Shown here in pieces: positions 48,634 through 60,695 of a stretch of 64,000 nt of DNA. How positions within the stretch are numbered: position 1 is the first letter of the stretch; each line of letters opens with the position of its first letter. This DNA is from Macrocystis pyrifera (taxonomy: Eukaryota > Sar > Phaeophyceae > Laminariales > Laminariaceae): the NCBI GenBank assembly GCA_031763025.1, contig JASSKH010000006.1, positions 2,894,958-2,958,957 on the forward strand, read 5' to 3'. Made by a program: the position numbers and the translations under genes. The notes under the pieces were generated by a model. That model saw only the letters and a program-made list of their open reading frames with translations. It had not been told where the DNA came from and did not search any database.

Positions 48634-49594
48634 GTGAGTTCGACAATGGTTGGGAGGACGGGACTGGCCAAAATGTATTTCACAATATTTGCTTTACTAT
48701 TGATGTTTTTTTTCACATTTCATTTTTCTGTTTCTACTGCGCCGCCGTATTTTATCACGAGTCTTTAGCTTGCAGGCCGTACCGACGCGGTGGGAACTGT
48801 TGTGGATGAATGTCCCGCGTCACGGGGGGGGGGGGGACCTCGCGTGCTGCAAAACGAAGAAACAATAGTCATGAGGTTCGAGCGCCGCTGCTGCTCTGTC
48901 GTGTACTTTTCTGCTGCAGCTGTACGACTAACACGATAGTAACAATCAATACCTACTGGTAGTGATCAGAGTTATTTGCTGTTGTTGTTTTACCAGCACT
49001 GACTGTACCAGGTATACTGCAAGCATCGCCGTCGGTCGTTGTCCTCGGACGAAAGGCGGTATTCACATTCATACGTGTGCAAGTCTATGTGCTTTCGCGC
49101 GCTGCGCTCGAGGGTAGTAGTATGTACCATGTGCTGCTGCTGTGCATACACCATAAAATGATACCATATCATACCCGCTACATGTATACAGCTGCAGTAT
49201 GTTGTGTTGAGTACCAGTGTGTTTTGCTGCAGCAGCAGCAGCAACAGCAGCAGTTGCGGCGGCGGCAGCAGCAGCAGCAGCAACAGCAGGATTTAGTTGC
49301 ATAATAGCCTGCCGTTCTGGGATTTCGTAGCGCAAGGCAGAACACCAGGGAGGGTCGCTCACGATTCACAAAACAAAACGGGAAACAACAAGACACGAAA
49401 GGACAGGTGTATGACACCAGTCGACCACGAACTTTTTTCGTCCATAATTTTAGTATTATTTTCTCTTTTTCCGCACGCCGCGGTATAATTTTTGCAGCAG
49501 CTGTGCTTGTATTCTTGTATGTACGTGTGTTTGTTTTTCGCCACGAGCGACGACAGAGCATTCATTCCCTCGCTCGTGATTTTTCATACATTTT
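48634..49594. other. Gene X intron region with CAG/CTG tracts
   Basis: Includes an interrupted CAG/CGG tract at 49227-49290 and a G run near 48824-48838. No second exon found on the plus strand. TACCAGGTA lies at 49006-49014. Confidence 0.4.
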
Positions 49595-49899
49595 TTATTT
49601 CATGAAAGAGTCAGTCGCCTCGGTCTTCATAGTGGGAGTAGAAGGCAGCACGGCAAAGCGGCCTTGTCTCGTCGTGCAAAAGCCCTCTCCTCTGCTGTCT
49701 CCTATTCCACGTCTCTCATGTCTAACTGTCGCGAGACCTTTGACATCTGACATGTATCGCCTACATAAAATAACGCATTGCTGGTATGTATGTATCTGGT
49801 TGCGTGTACTCGTACGTTTCAGTAAATGTGCGAATATAAATCCGACGGTTTCTTTCTCTTGTTTTTTTTTTTGTTGTATTTTTGTATTTTTGTACACAA

Positions 49900-50209
49900 C
49901 ATAAATTCGCCCCGAGACGACGGCCTGGCCGGCCCAGCGCCTGCACAGGGGGACAGCTGGAATTGACAAGTAACTCGAGTGCATGACACGAGCACCGATT
50001 CTTGCGTCTAAGACTTGCTCCCCAGATCCCCTAATCCAGCCCTCCCGCAGTAGTAATTCCAGTGCAGCGTATCCGTCGGCAATGTTTTGAAAGTATTCAA
50101 GGGGGAGTGCCTCTCTATTTTTGTAGCCACATCCACGTCTTGACGCTGCGATCGCGTGTACCACTCGGATGCTCCGAAGTTCCTCAGCCAAGCGTGGGTA
50201 TGCATGCAT
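49900..50209 (-). CDS. Uncertain minus-strand ORF
   Basis: The frame MHAYPRLAEELRSIRVVHAI-AASRRGCGYKNREALPLEYF and onward to RRWAGQAVVSG has more protein-like composition than its neighbours. The longer ORF continues into T-rich sequence that is not credible. An overlapping frame (LRNFGASEWYTRSQRQDVDV) is also open. No family recognised and no clear splice borders. Confidence 0.2.
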
Positions 50210-50463
50210 GAATCATAGGTATTCGATAGTACACTTCTGACATCACACCGCTGTACCTCAAACTGTTATTAATAGTACCCGGATATCGCATGCTGTTGTA
50301 CATATCATATATACTTCGGGCAACTTCCAGCTTTCTTAGACAGGCTTACATCAGTCGTATGCCTTGCCGTGCTATAATAGCGGCCGCGTTCCATAAACCC
50401 GACGATTGACGACTGCTGCCCGCGCTACTCCTCCCAGTCTAATGCCGCTGTATTGATAGTACT

Positions 50464-50550
50464 GACCCTTTTAGGACTGCCGTCGCGTTTAGGGGACAAA
50501 CTCCTTGGAATTAGGTTTGCACAAGAGACGGGACTGCAGTCCTCATTGGG
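50464..50550. mobile_element. Family C MITE, diverged
   Basis: Ends CCCTTTTAGGACTGCCGTCG and GACGGGACTGCAGTCC. The right arm core is degraded. Confidence 0.7.
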
Positions 50551-50693
50551 TCGATAGTATTAGTATCCTCGAGGGGTCGGTGGTGGGGTACAGACAGGGT
50601 TGCTGTTGTTCTCGCACATCAAGTCACGACCACAATCTGATCTGTGATCACGAGACAGGCTGCAATGCTTCAGTATCCAATGCCGTTTATCAC

Positions 50694-50740
50694 ACGGGTG
50701 GTAAGATAGCACACTACCCTCCGACGAATTTCCTATCTGA
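50694..50740. repeat. Small dispersed repeat (60-bp class), copy 2
   Basis: CGGGTGGTAAGATAGCACAC followed by GACGAATTTC, matching 9735-9790. Confidence 0.55.
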
Positions 50741-50923
50741 TTTTTCTCGACAGCCGGGGGGATGCAACCCGCCGAGCGGCGCATCTATGGAAAGGCCTCG
50801 ACGAGATCAACCTTAAGCCACCGTTTTCGTTGAGAGCACCCGTCCTGGTTTCGGAGAAAATCATCTCTGAAATGCATCCCAGGCAGGGCCTCATCGTATC
50901 AGTCGGGTGTGATACGGTACGAT

Positions 50924-51031
50924 TTACTGGGGACCATAGTAAATAGGACCTACGATACACACAAAAGCCTATATATTTACGTATTTTTTACGAACAATAT
51001 TTGGTCCTAGTTACTATGGACCCCCGTACTA
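50924..51031. mobile_element. Family A MITE
   Basis: Ends TTACTGGGGACCATAGTAAA and TACTATGGACCCCCGTACTA. In the presumed gene X intron. Confidence 0.8.
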
Positions 51032-52497
51032 GTCTTGTTATCGGTATACGATATACTCGCGAAGGAGCCCTCCGTTCCCCTGCCCTGTGTGGTGTGATTC
51101 GAATGTGATTTTTTGCGTGCTCTGTAATGACCTGGCTTCGATGATGGTTCGGACTCACGTTGTAGGAGACAGAATATGGTGGTGTTCTCGTGTTGTCTTG
51201 GCGCAGACAGTAGGTCCAGTATGTCAATCAATATGGGTGTATTGTACGATACGGCGTCAGTACGTGTACGGGGCATCACTACTGCTGTCCTGTCTTCATA
51301 ATTGTATGTTTATAGTGCAGCAAGCAGCAGGAGCACGTAACGATTCGATATACAGAGTACAGAGCATTCATCTTTCATCTCCTCAGTAGTGCGGTAGGGT
51401 AGTGCTTTATGTAGCCTCGTAGGCGTAGGGCTGTAACGATCGTCAGTGGATGCCGCGAGAAGAGCCCAGAAAAAAGCAGCCAAAAAACGGGTGTTTCCGT
51501 CTTTTTTGTTCCTCTTTTAATGACGCCCGCGTGTGCCTCGCCTCGCCTCGCCTGACTCACGTGCCTGGTCATATCTTGCCTGTGGCATACCAGCAGCTTA
51601 TTTCTTATCTGCATCTGGAATTACTCTGACTCTGTTCACCACGTGTACCTCTGCTTGCTTCATTGTGCATAGAGCTGTTGCTTGTAAATCATGATGCTGC
51701 TGTGTTACGTTGGTCAGGAGTCACGAGTTTTGTGCTGCTGCTGGACTATTAATAGATGCTTTTTCACATTCTGTAGGTGCTGTATGCCACCCAGTCGCAG
51801 CCTATACCCACACCACATGCCAATATTGCCTGGTGTATCATAACTACTATGTAGAACCTGGTAGTAGGCAGCATCCACAGCAGCAGTAGTAGCGCGTGCT
51901 CTCTAAACTTCGTAGTTGAGATCGTGCCTGCTGCTGTCGCAAATCCATTACCCCTGACCTGGTCCCCGAAATAGTATACTGAACCAGGGTACGACGTAAA
52001 ATGTTACTTGAGACTGCTGCAGCAGGCAGATATAATCTACTATATTAAAGCAGGCGTTGTAAGCCATACTATGTCCCAAAGGTACGAGTACTTACCGCTG
52101 GCTGATGAGATTATTCTTAAGACGAGAAGTCTGCTTCTACACACCCTGCTCCGGCTTGGCATCGTGCTCCCATTCGGACCTGATGCGGACCTGATCCCAC
52201 GCGGAGCGGGACGGTTTTGAGATTCGAGGGTTTTTTTTTTTCTCTCCGCTCTTGGGGCAAGAGGAGAAAACAGCGAAGAGACGTGAGACTCGAAACCATT
52301 TTTTCCAGAGGGTTTTTCTCCGCCATCAACCTATGTATGTCTCGACGCCTATTGACAGACTGACTAGACCTATCGTAAAAGCGGTATTAATATTAATATT
52401 ATTAGTACGTAGCAAGTAGCAAGCAGTACGTGATCGGTAGGAGGCAATCCATACTTTAATTCCTGCTCGAGCTATGAGTTGGTGCATATATAGAAAG
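51032..52497. other. Unassigned sequence
   Basis: No exon, MITE or minisatellite recognised. CTATTAATAG-type palindromes and CTGCTG words are common (for example 51746, 52390). Confidence 0.4.
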
Positions 52498-52590
52498 AAC
52501 CCTTTTTGTACTGCAGTCCCGTTTTGGGGACAAAGCACTTGGAATTAAACTGGTTTGTCCCCAAGTCGGGACTGCAGTACTCAAGGGGTT
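52498..52590. mobile_element. Family C MITE, intact
   Basis: A near-perfect hairpin: TGTACTGCAGTCCCGTTTTG and CAAGTCGGGACTGCAGTAC, flanked by AACCCTT and AAGGGGTT. Confidence 0.85.
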
Positions 52591-53329
52591 CATGTGAAAA
52601 CACACACACACACACTACTTTATGTCACCATCTACCACTGCTTTAGTTGGACTATTAATAATAGTAAGCCGTTTCCTGGAGGTGCCGACAGTCCGTCTTA
52701 CTTCAATTCCAACGCTATTGTGGCGCAAAAATTATACCAGGTGCCAGGTATCTATCTACCTGCTTTGGTCCTGCTGCCGTTTCTGCTGCAGAATAGTATT
52801 GACAAATCAGTGTACACGGTACAATAATGCATTCTTGAAACTCGCACGAATAGTCTAATATTTTGATTGCTTTTGATACCGGAAAGCGCGAAAGACATTG
52901 CATGAGTATCATACTGTACTTGTGCGTATATGTACGTATGTATGTACAGCTGTCCTATTATTAATAGTAGTCTACCTCTTGTCTCTTACCTTAAGTACCT
53001 CGTGAGTATATATACTTGTACAGCTCGCGACAGAGGGTCGGAAATGTTGACGCTACGTACGGTTCACGGCACCGGCGGCTGCAGCAACGAGAGCGGCTGC
53101 AACAACAACTGCAGCACCATCTGCAGCAAAACGTGTATGATATATATTCTATTCTCTGGTACTCTTTATTACGAGCGAGTGCGACTTTCTAATTTGCTCG
53201 GCGTCTACGTAGTTTTCAGGGGGGCTCTTTCGAAATCGCTGTATGACATGATCTCCGAAAAAAAACAAAAAAAAAAACACGTAACGTAACGGAACGGAAT
53301 GGAACACTGCTGCTGTTTTGCCGTCAACC
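52591..53329. other. Unassigned sequence
   Basis: No feature supported. Several CTATTAATAG palindromes lie here (52650, 52957). GCAGCAACGAGAGCGGCTGC and nearby GCAACAACAACTGCAGCACC form a CAGC/AAC-rich patch at 53075-53125. Confidence 0.35.
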
Positions 53330-53700
53330 GGTGCAAATCAGCAACAAGCGTCCGCAGAGAGAACACGGCGGGCGCACCCACACAGCACCACACAGCAGGA
53401 CAGGCGCCGCTGAGGCCGTGCGGGTCCAGTGTCTTGGATGGGAAAGGCTCGGTGGGCTATACCTGCTGTGCTATGCCAGTCTCTCGTGTTCTGGCATGTC
53501 CTCGCATATACATGTATACACTCGTTGTGCGATCCCTTCCACCCACATAATCTGCGGACCATCAGCAGCAGCAAGCAGTTGATATTTTACCTCGTTCAGC
53601 GCAGACGGAGAACACAGCGGGCCCACCCACACTGCACCACGCAGCAGGACAGCCGCCGCCAAGGCCGTGTGCACGCCTTCGCGGCGCGCTGGTCTCATGT
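53330..53700. repeat. Imperfect direct duplication
   Basis: CAGAGAGAACACGGCGGGCG-CACCCACACAGCACC (about 53357) recurs as ACGGAGAACACAGCGGGCCC-ACCCACACTGCACC (about 53608), each followed by a CAGCAGGACAG and AGGCCGTG block. Confidence 0.65.
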
Positions 53701-53756
53701 CTGCTGTTGGGCAATCAGTTGCCACGTACAGCCAAAAGCCACTTACCTCCGAACTA

Positions 53757-53945
53757 GCTTCACATTCGGGTAGTGCAGCAGGAACGCTGCCACGTGCAGA
53801 GTACTATTAATAGTACGTACTCGTACGAACTGTACACGTACACTTCGTACTGTACGAGTTCCCTTCTCCCACGCAAGACCTCTACCGCACCTCCGAACTA
53901 ACTTGACGCTCGGGTACTTCAGGAGGAACGCTACTGCAGAGTGCT
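53757..53945 (-). pseudogene. Duplicated exon-like segment
   Basis: On the minus strand the two segments read VAAFLLHYPNVKLVRR (53757-53800, ending at a strong CGGAG|GTAAGT donor) and VAFLLKYPSVKLVRR (53886-53940, donor weakened to GGAG|GTGCGG). The pattern vA-x-FL-x2-P-x-V-x2-V recalls Cys/Met-metabolism PLP enzymes, but the piece is too short to assign. They may be parts of a minus-strand gene or duplicated exon remnants. Confidence 0.25.
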
Positions 53946-54364
53946 ACGCGCACTTGCTGTACGACTAGAAGTAGAGGGGGGTTGTGGAAGTATGGTAGGA
54001 CGGCTAGGGGTGTAAGGGTGTGCGATCGGCGCCGGGCAGGTGGGGGCGGTGGCGAGTATTCGGCGTAAACCATTACATCGTCGTGTGGCTGATGGTTGCG
54101 CGCTCTTCTTTTCGTGCCCAATACGTTCATTTTTTGTCTTGCTGATTAAATGTTGAACTCAGGTTTTTCATCAACACACCCAACGCACACAATTTGACGA
54201 CAGGCTTGAATATCCATCCTCCTCGCGACAGCAACACTACACTGATTAATATCAACATCTTATTTTCATTCTAACGGTGGCAAGATGTATTTTACAACAC
54301 ATTGTCAAGATGGCATGATTTTCCAACAGGACATCAAGTATACAGACAATACAACCACGTACAA
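53946..54364. other. Unassigned sequence
   Basis: No supported gene or repeat. The G-rich and C-rich patch at 53965-54060 gives open frames of low complexity only. Confidence 0.4.
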
Positions 54365-54572
54365 CTCTGACCCGAAATATTGGGACCATTAGCATGAGAT
54401 TATTCAATACAAACCGTCCTTATATATTTTGGTGTCGAGTGGTATGTATGTTGATATGTATGTATTTCGGGGGACCATAGTAAATAGGACCAAATATTGT
54501 TAGTAAAAGTAGGTAAATATATAGGTTTCAGTGTATACCATAGGTCCTATTAACTATGGACCCCCGTAATAG
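54365..54572. mobile_element. Family B element followed by family A MITE
   Basis: 54365-54450 is a family B foldback (CTCTGACCCGAAATATTGGG). 54464-54572 is a family A copy with ends TATTTCGGGGGACCATAGTA and CTATGGACCCCCGTAATAG. Confidence 0.8.
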
Positions 54573-54769
54573 AGAGTTACTTTGCTGTGTGTTCTCGTAC
54601 CCGGTACGTTGACATTTCACTTGCTTCACCTTGATTCGTTTGCGACAAATATATTTTTGGTTTTTGGTTTCCCCTCTGTCACAGCAGTATAAAAGTCCGC
54701 GACGACAGAGGATGTTTTTTTTTGTTTGTATACGATCGTACCTGGTTTGTATACCTGGTATTTAATATG

Positions 54770-54950
54770 TGCGAGTTATGTCGCATTGAACCGTTCTTCC
54801 TACCCAACCTCATCACTACACCCCGTGTCCTTCCTGATTCCTTACCCCTAGTAAGAGAGATACTAAACCTGTGGTCACAGACTGAGACAGAGAAAAACCA
54901 AAGCAAACGTGATCGCATTGATATTTTGTGTAAAGCAAGTGAGATGCGAA
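54770..54950. repeat. Diverged R family segment
   Basis: ACCGTTCTTCCTACCCAACC, CCGTGTCCTTCCTGATTCCT-TACCC and TGTGGTCACAGACTGAGACA follow the order of the R family segment at 36999-37190. Confidence 0.65.
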
Positions 54951-55483
54951 GGCACGTGGTACGAGAACACGACACCAGACCAGAAACATATATATATATA
55001 TACGTATTAATTTTTCAAATGAAATGAAAAATGTTACCGGTACAAATCACGCGAGACCAGAAAGGCTGCTTGCTGATGATGGAAGAAAACCATGTGTATA
55101 TTCTCGAGAGGAGCAGACAACTGCTTGGAACGGACGAAGTAGCACGAAGGAGAGGAAGGTACCGGCATAAGGACGGCAGGGGGGGGGGGGGGGGGGGGCG
55201 CGTACTTGGAGTATTACTGCTGTATGTCACCTGTACAGCATACTCGACGAGGTAGCTGTACGGAGTACTATATTGGTATTAATAGTTGGTTTGGCGCCGC
55301 CGTACCTGGTCTAAAGCATGTGCGACGTAAGTAATCGTACCTGGTACGAGTAGTACCATTATTTTAACACCGGTTTTTCGTTTTTCCCTTTTTCCTTGGA
55401 CAAACAACCACGAATGACAACTATCAAAACGTGCGTGGTACCGTATTCCCTGGTGTACTATTAATACAATACTGAAGCACTTG

Positions 55484-55485
<2 letters not shown>

Positions 55486-55524
<39 letters not shown>

Positions 55525-55843
55525 CATCATCACTTTTACTTTCCAGTCCACTCGTAGGAGGTTTTACCCTCGACGATCTTCTAGACAAGCCGTGGTCACA
55601 GGTGTCGTCCCTTCTCCCCCCCGGTACGTGCCTTTAGTTTTTATCGCGCATAGGGTTCAGCAATCCCACTGCTCGTCGATTTTCATCGAATGTATAGCTA
55701 ACTCACGCTCTCGCGCTTTCCGCTAATCAATTTTATGCAAGAAAAAGTCCCTACGTACGAGCATGCACTCGGTGAGACTCGAACTCACGAAATTGATCTT
55801 GATAGGCTCGCGGACCACCTACCAAGCCACCGGGGACGCCGGT
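55486..55843 (-). mobile_element. tRNA-derived SINE, full-length copy
   Basis: Minus strand, 5' to 3': a tRNA-like head with box A TGGCTTGGTAGG (55818-55829) and box B GTTCGAGTC (55776-55784) in a GTGAG/CTCAC T-stem, then a non-tRNA body of about 250 bp, then an A tail of about 40. Short GGTAT words at both ends may be a target duplication. A shorter body-only copy lies at 33878 and a second full copy at 61764. Confidence 0.85.
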
Positions 55844-55954
55844 ATACGTTGTTGTAATATATCAGCAGTAGTGCCTAATATACGAATGTGCGACAGCCCA
55901 GACGCTGTTCTCAGAAGTGAAGATGGAAGGAGTGAGGCTAAGAGTCAAGAGTCG

Positions 55955-56048
55955 ACCCTTTTTTAGGACCCGAGTCCCGTTTTGGGGACGAAACACTTGG
56001 AATTGGACTGATTTATTCCCAGAACGGGACTGCAGTCCTGCAAGGGTT
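55955..56048. mobile_element. Family C MITE
   Basis: Ends ACCCTTTTTTAGGACCCGAG and GACTGCAGTCCTGCAAGGGT, with arms CCCGTTTTGGGGACGAAACA and CTGATTTATTCCCAGAACGG. Confidence 0.8.
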
Positions 56049-56209
56049 ACTCCTGAGTGGGCAACAGCAGTCTCGAGGTATCCACGACATGTTTTTATGG
56101 CGATATTGCAGTGTGATATTTCTCCTCAGTCGGCAGTAAGTACCCACGGTAAAAAGTAAAAAGCCCATCGCTGGCCACCGACCACCCGCCCGCTGGTTGA
56201 CTGTCCTTT

Positions 56210-56500
56210 TTTATGCTGTCGCGATGTCGATCATGTCGATCGCGATTTGTGGTGGATATCGTATCGAGAGGTTTTGATATATCGAAAGATCGAACTTGCG
56301 ATATTTCGAAATATCGAACGCGTTTTTGCCCTCCGCTATCCCGGCATATCCAGTGTTTTTTTTGGCAGATATCGAACGAAAGCTTCTACCAGTTATCGAA
56401 ATCACATATTATGTCGATGTTATTTTTGTTTCTCGGTATATATCATATCTTCAGGAACTCGTTTTTCTTCTTCGATATCCGATATATCCAACAGTGATCG
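56210..56500. repeat. Family T repeat, second copy
   Basis: Dense ATATCG words, GTTTTTGCCC, GAACGAAAGCTTC and TTCGATATCCGATATATC in the same order as 20040-20380. Confidence 0.55.
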
Positions 56501-56596
56501 CGACATGAAACGGCGAGCGAAGCGGAGGGAGCCGACAATGAAGTATTGTTTCATGATCCTTACGTACTGCGCCGCTGCCGCCGCGCTACCGCCGTG

Positions 56597-56599
<3 letters not shown>

Positions 56600-56627
<28 letters not shown>

Positions 56628-56629
56628 AG
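56600..56629. repeat. (CTG)n microsatellite
   Basis: About ten CTG units within CTG/CAG-rich sequence at 56580-56690. The rest of 56700-57430 holds no supported feature except TACCWGGTA motifs at 56951 and 57036. Confidence 0.9.
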
Positions 56630-57430
56630 ACCAAATAAGCACGTAGAGTACAGCGGCTGCAGTAGTGTAATTCGCAGCAGCAGTACGTCGTGAGTAAGTA
56701 GCCCTGTCAGTACGCGCCGTGAATACTCCTAGTGAATACTCGTACCCGCTTGATAGCTTTGGTTTTGTGAGCTTCCGACCCGCCGACCCTTAATTCTGTG
56801 TGTTTAGGAATCATTGTACGAGTCGTTTATTAATAATAGGATGTTTCTATCAAACACCGACAGGCCCACAGATTAACATTTTGACACCCACAACATACAC
56901 CGTGCTGTTTGTCCGTCCGTTTGCAAGGCCGTACGGCGTCGGTAATATTATACCAGGTACCGGGCACTGCAGTGTACGTACTGCTCTGCTTTGTGGCTGC
57001 CTCTGTTACGCCGCTGCTACTGTATATGATACATGTACCTGGTAATACTTACTGCAACATTGCATACGTACTGCTGTGTTGTAGTACGTCCGTAAGTACC
57101 ACATACAGCTTGCTCTTTTTCCGCGTCACGAAATAAATGCGCATTTTTCCTCTCACATGGTGCAGCATGCAGCCGTCCGTGTACTGCTGCACCCGCAAGT
57201 TTTATGCTCGTTCACGTATCCTGTGGGTGCATGTACGCAGCAGCATCATTGCTCTGTACGTGTCTCTGACGTATGGACGTATAGAGGGAGCCCTGGTTGT
57301 TGAAACCAGGAACGCGCGTATCCGCAAATCGCGGTGATATGCCCCACACGGTTCTACCTTGTTATGTCGTTTTTTTTCATCAATGCGTGCTTGTGGCGAC
57401 CGGTTTGAGCCTTCAGGAATTGCTCTTCTT

Positions 57431-57520
57431 GACCATTTTAGGACTGCAAGTCCCGTTTTGGGGACAAACTCCTCAATCTAATTAGGCTGTCACCCCCAAA
57501 AGGGACTGCATTATACTAAA
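57431..57520. mobile_element. Family C MITE, diverged
   Basis: Ends GACCATTTTAGGACTGCAAG and GGACTGCATTATACTAAAAATG-like sequence. The loop is altered. Confidence 0.7.
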
Positions 57521-58871
57521 AATGATAAACGCCCCGTGTTCTCTTTTTTCAAAAGCCTCCATACACTCCCCTGGCTGCTGTGGTTGCCACGCCCGGACTT
57601 CGAGCTTGCGCTGCGGCCCTGCGATGGCGATGGTGGCTTGGGTAGCCGACAAGTCGAAGCGCCCTCGTGTGCACTATTCCACCGGTTCAAAACAAAAAAA
57701 ATGTGCGTACCGATGTTGGTTTAAAAAAAGACTTGAAAAAAACCCCCCGCACAATCTGGTGTACAGTGTGTTTTAAGGTCCCTCGCGAGGACGTGTCTTA
57801 AACCGTCCCGGTTTAGCGATAATTACCGGTTAGCAGCCCATATTCTGCTTGTTTTCGTATTGGGCACAGGCACCAACTGATCTACTGACTGTAGGTCGTA
57901 ATTCGACTTCACTGAAAGAAACCGCAGATGGCTATGTACGTGCACATTAGCATGAGAAGCGCACGCAAGAACCGCACTCCCAAACTACACTGAAGCGTTT
58001 TGAGTAGGGGATGGGTCGCTGACGTCCCCTTTTGCGCATTTTGCTTATGTTACACGACGAACGGTGCTCTGGGCGGTGCTGGGTGGCAACACCTGAAACG
58101 CAGCACGCTGCCTACGCTGCTACTGCTGTGCTCGTGCTGTCCTCCTCCTCCTGCTGCTGCGCTACATACTACTGCACTCGATGCTTGAACAAAAAAAAGG
58201 CTTCCAAATTCCGATGTATATGGAGGCGTTTTTTTCAGGGACTGTTTTCAAAACCAAGAACCGCAACAAATATGAAACCTTCCCCGAAATCAAGAACCGC
58301 GCAGAACTAGGATCGGTTAACCAGCGCATCCCTGGCTGAAGTATGTGATGGCATACGTAATACGTGCTAACAGATACGTGCTGACAACAGAACGGTACCA
58401 GGTAACTGGTATGAATCATGCACGATGCTGCTGCAGTGTCCTGCACGAAAGCAAAAGGCAACGCACCATCAGCCTCTCCCTCTCTTCACTTCCAGTAGCT
58501 ACAGATTCCGACGTCAGACTTGAAAGGGGAAAGATGTCGAAATTATCTGACTATCACAGCATCGGCCAGCACCAGCATACAGCAACCCGGCGCAGCTGGG
58601 TCTGATGAGAGTGTTACGCATTTTGTACCCGCGACGGACATTGCAAGGAGTTGTACATGCAGCAGTACATGCAACGCCCCCCCCCCCCCCCCCACCGACG
58701 TCATAACGCTCGTACTGAAAATCGCACACTCTTTCTGTACGAAGACAGACAGCACTTGGCTGAGTGAGAGACTGCGGTTGTTGTTGTACCCAACAGCATA
58801 GGTCACTTCTTTTGTTTCGGATGTAGCATGTTCTGTACGCATATACCTGTTACCAAGTATATATATTATAC
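57521..58871. other. Unassigned sequence
   Basis: Two overlapping plus frames at 57522-57770 and mixed CTG-rich sequence near 58110-58170. A C run of 17 at 58677-58693 follows AGTACATGCAACG. No exon can be assigned to gene X. Confidence 0.35.
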
Positions 58872-60080
58872 AGGGCGCTTCGCTCCGCGGCGGCCTACGC
58901 CGCCCGGTTCGCTCGCTCAGGAAGGAAAAGTACATCAAATTATGCGAAGCGGACAGAGTTCCGTGATTGCAAATAGTTTTTTTTTGTGATTGTAGTTGCA
59001 AACTCTTGGCGACTTGATAATACCAAGAATCCCGCCGCCAAGGTTCAGGAAAAAAATTGCTCGAACGCCGCATGCGCTTCGCATCGCGGGCGGTTCCGCC
59101 CGCTACGCTCGCTCACATGCCGTACGTACGTACATACCCCAGGTAGGGTAATCATTTTCTTCTTTTGATATATGCTTGATGTATGTACGAAAGAGAAAGC
59201 ACAGCACGGCACAGCAGCACCGCGAAAACGATGATTATGACACCGAAATTTTTGTAAAGGAAAAAAAATCCCCGTCCCTTAATGCCATAATGTTCTGCCT
59301 GGTTGCAACGTCTTGCACTGGTCAAAAGAGTAAAAATCGAACAGAACTTCTCTCTGAGCCTCTTAAGCCACCCGCCCCTCTCGCGACCACCCTCGCCACC
59401 GATTCGGTCCGGGTAAAGCTTTCCTCACTCTCTGCCACAGTGAGCCCCGTCGCCCGCCTCGCGTGAAGCCCGGTGCTCACCGTGGCCATCGTTCGCCAGC
59501 TCGACAATGTTGGTGCTCAGACTGCGTAGCCCGGTCGCAAAAATAAGCACCGCTTGAATATTATCTTGCAATCCCGAAAGACCCTTATAAACTCGTACAT
59601 GCTCTATCCAAAATCACAAATGGAGGCCAGACAGAGCCCAATCGTGCTTCCCTCATGTCTCGAGGCACACGCAACGCCAAGCCACGAAAACGGCGACCGC
59701 GCTCCTTGCAACCCTCCCTCTACCCGCCAGCACCTGCTGACACCCGCGACGGCGCCGGGCTTGCCCGCGGTGCCGTATCTCGAGGCACACGCAACGCCAA
59801 GCCACGAAAACGGCGACCGCGCTCCTTGCAACCCCCCCCTCTACCCGCCAGCACCCGCTGACACCCGCGACGGCGCCAGGCTTGCCCGCGGTGCCGTGCT
59901 CCGAGTACACACACGCACACGAAACGAAAGAACCAAAAAAGGAAAAAATGACTGAAAGTGCCAACCAAGCAAGAGAAATGGAGAAAACAATGAACCGCTG
60001 TAAAGGTCCGGCAAGTGATAAAAGGAGGCGATTCCCAAGTGGGAGCTCAGAGAGGCCAGAGTGAGATATCTTTGAGTAGT
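58872..60080. mobile_element. Element E, copy 2, with internal 120-bp duplication
   Basis: Homologous to 12241-13408 along its length (GGCGCTTCGCTCCGCGG at the left, GGCGATTCCCAAGTGGGAGC at the right). Here the segment from TCTCGAGGCACACGCAACGC to GCTTGCCCGCGGTGCCGTA is duplicated in tandem (about 59657-59776 and 59777-59897). Its version of the small ORF is frameshifted. Confidence 0.78.
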
Positions 60081-60600
60081 TCTATGTATATGAACCCACC
60101 GATGTCAGAAGGCCTCTGAGGGCAAATGCTCCAATGTGTATTCGGGTTGATTCAAGCAGAAAAAAAACATTAATGTAGATAAGAATGATGTTTCCCTTTG
60201 GAGGGAGGCGTTCGGACCGGGGTGACTGACGCAAGGTCAAAAGTCCGATGACGTTTTGTGGAGCTAATTAAAAACGCAAGGCCCACCAGCCGTTGAAACT
60301 CTGAAGGGCCTTCCCTTCTCCCCGGCACTTACTTCCCTTCTTTTTGTTTTTTTCGTTCATGGGTTTCAGTGTTCCCACTACGTACGGCAGTTCGTTGCTC
60401 GTCGTTGGTCGATTTTCATCGTATTTTTTTCCTGACTCGTATAATGTGTACGTACTCTCAAAAATTCGGAGACGGAACCATCATTCTAAAGCAAAAAATC
60501 GAATCCCAGAGTAAGAGCTAGTAGGGTGACAGCAGTCCTCTCATCTCCCGACGTTTGTGTAGGACTCCAAAAGAGAGACAGATACACAGGCGAGCGCCTG
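60081..60600. other. Unassigned sequence
   Basis: Mostly unique. The segment 60380-60430 (GTTGGTCGATTTTCATCGTA) faintly recalls the SINE body. No gene supported. Confidence 0.35.
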
Positions 60601-60695
60601 CCCCCCCCCCCCCCCCCTCCCTCGAAAGGGATGCGTGGTTAATGGTCAAACTACTAAGGCAAGCAACCAAATGAGTACGCTCCCCCCCCCCCCCC
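60601..60695 (+). repeat. Family D short variant between two C runs
   Basis: A C run of 17 (60601-60617), then AGGGATGCGTGGTTAATGGT-CAAACTACTAAGGCAAGCAA and CAAATGAGTACGCT, then a C run of 14 (60682-60695). Same layout as 2199-2287. Confidence 0.75.

Noticed and set aside
48231..48716. Minus-strand ORF opposite gene X exon 1
   Set aside because: It is the antisense shadow of GC-rich sequence. The plus frame has a good start context by position and a strong GTGAGT donor; the minus frame has neither.
55764..55843. A tRNA gene on the minus strand
   Set aside because: Box A and box B are present, but the 5' and 3' ends do not form an acceptor stem, and the same sequence plus a long shared body recurs at 61764. 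It is the head of a SINE.
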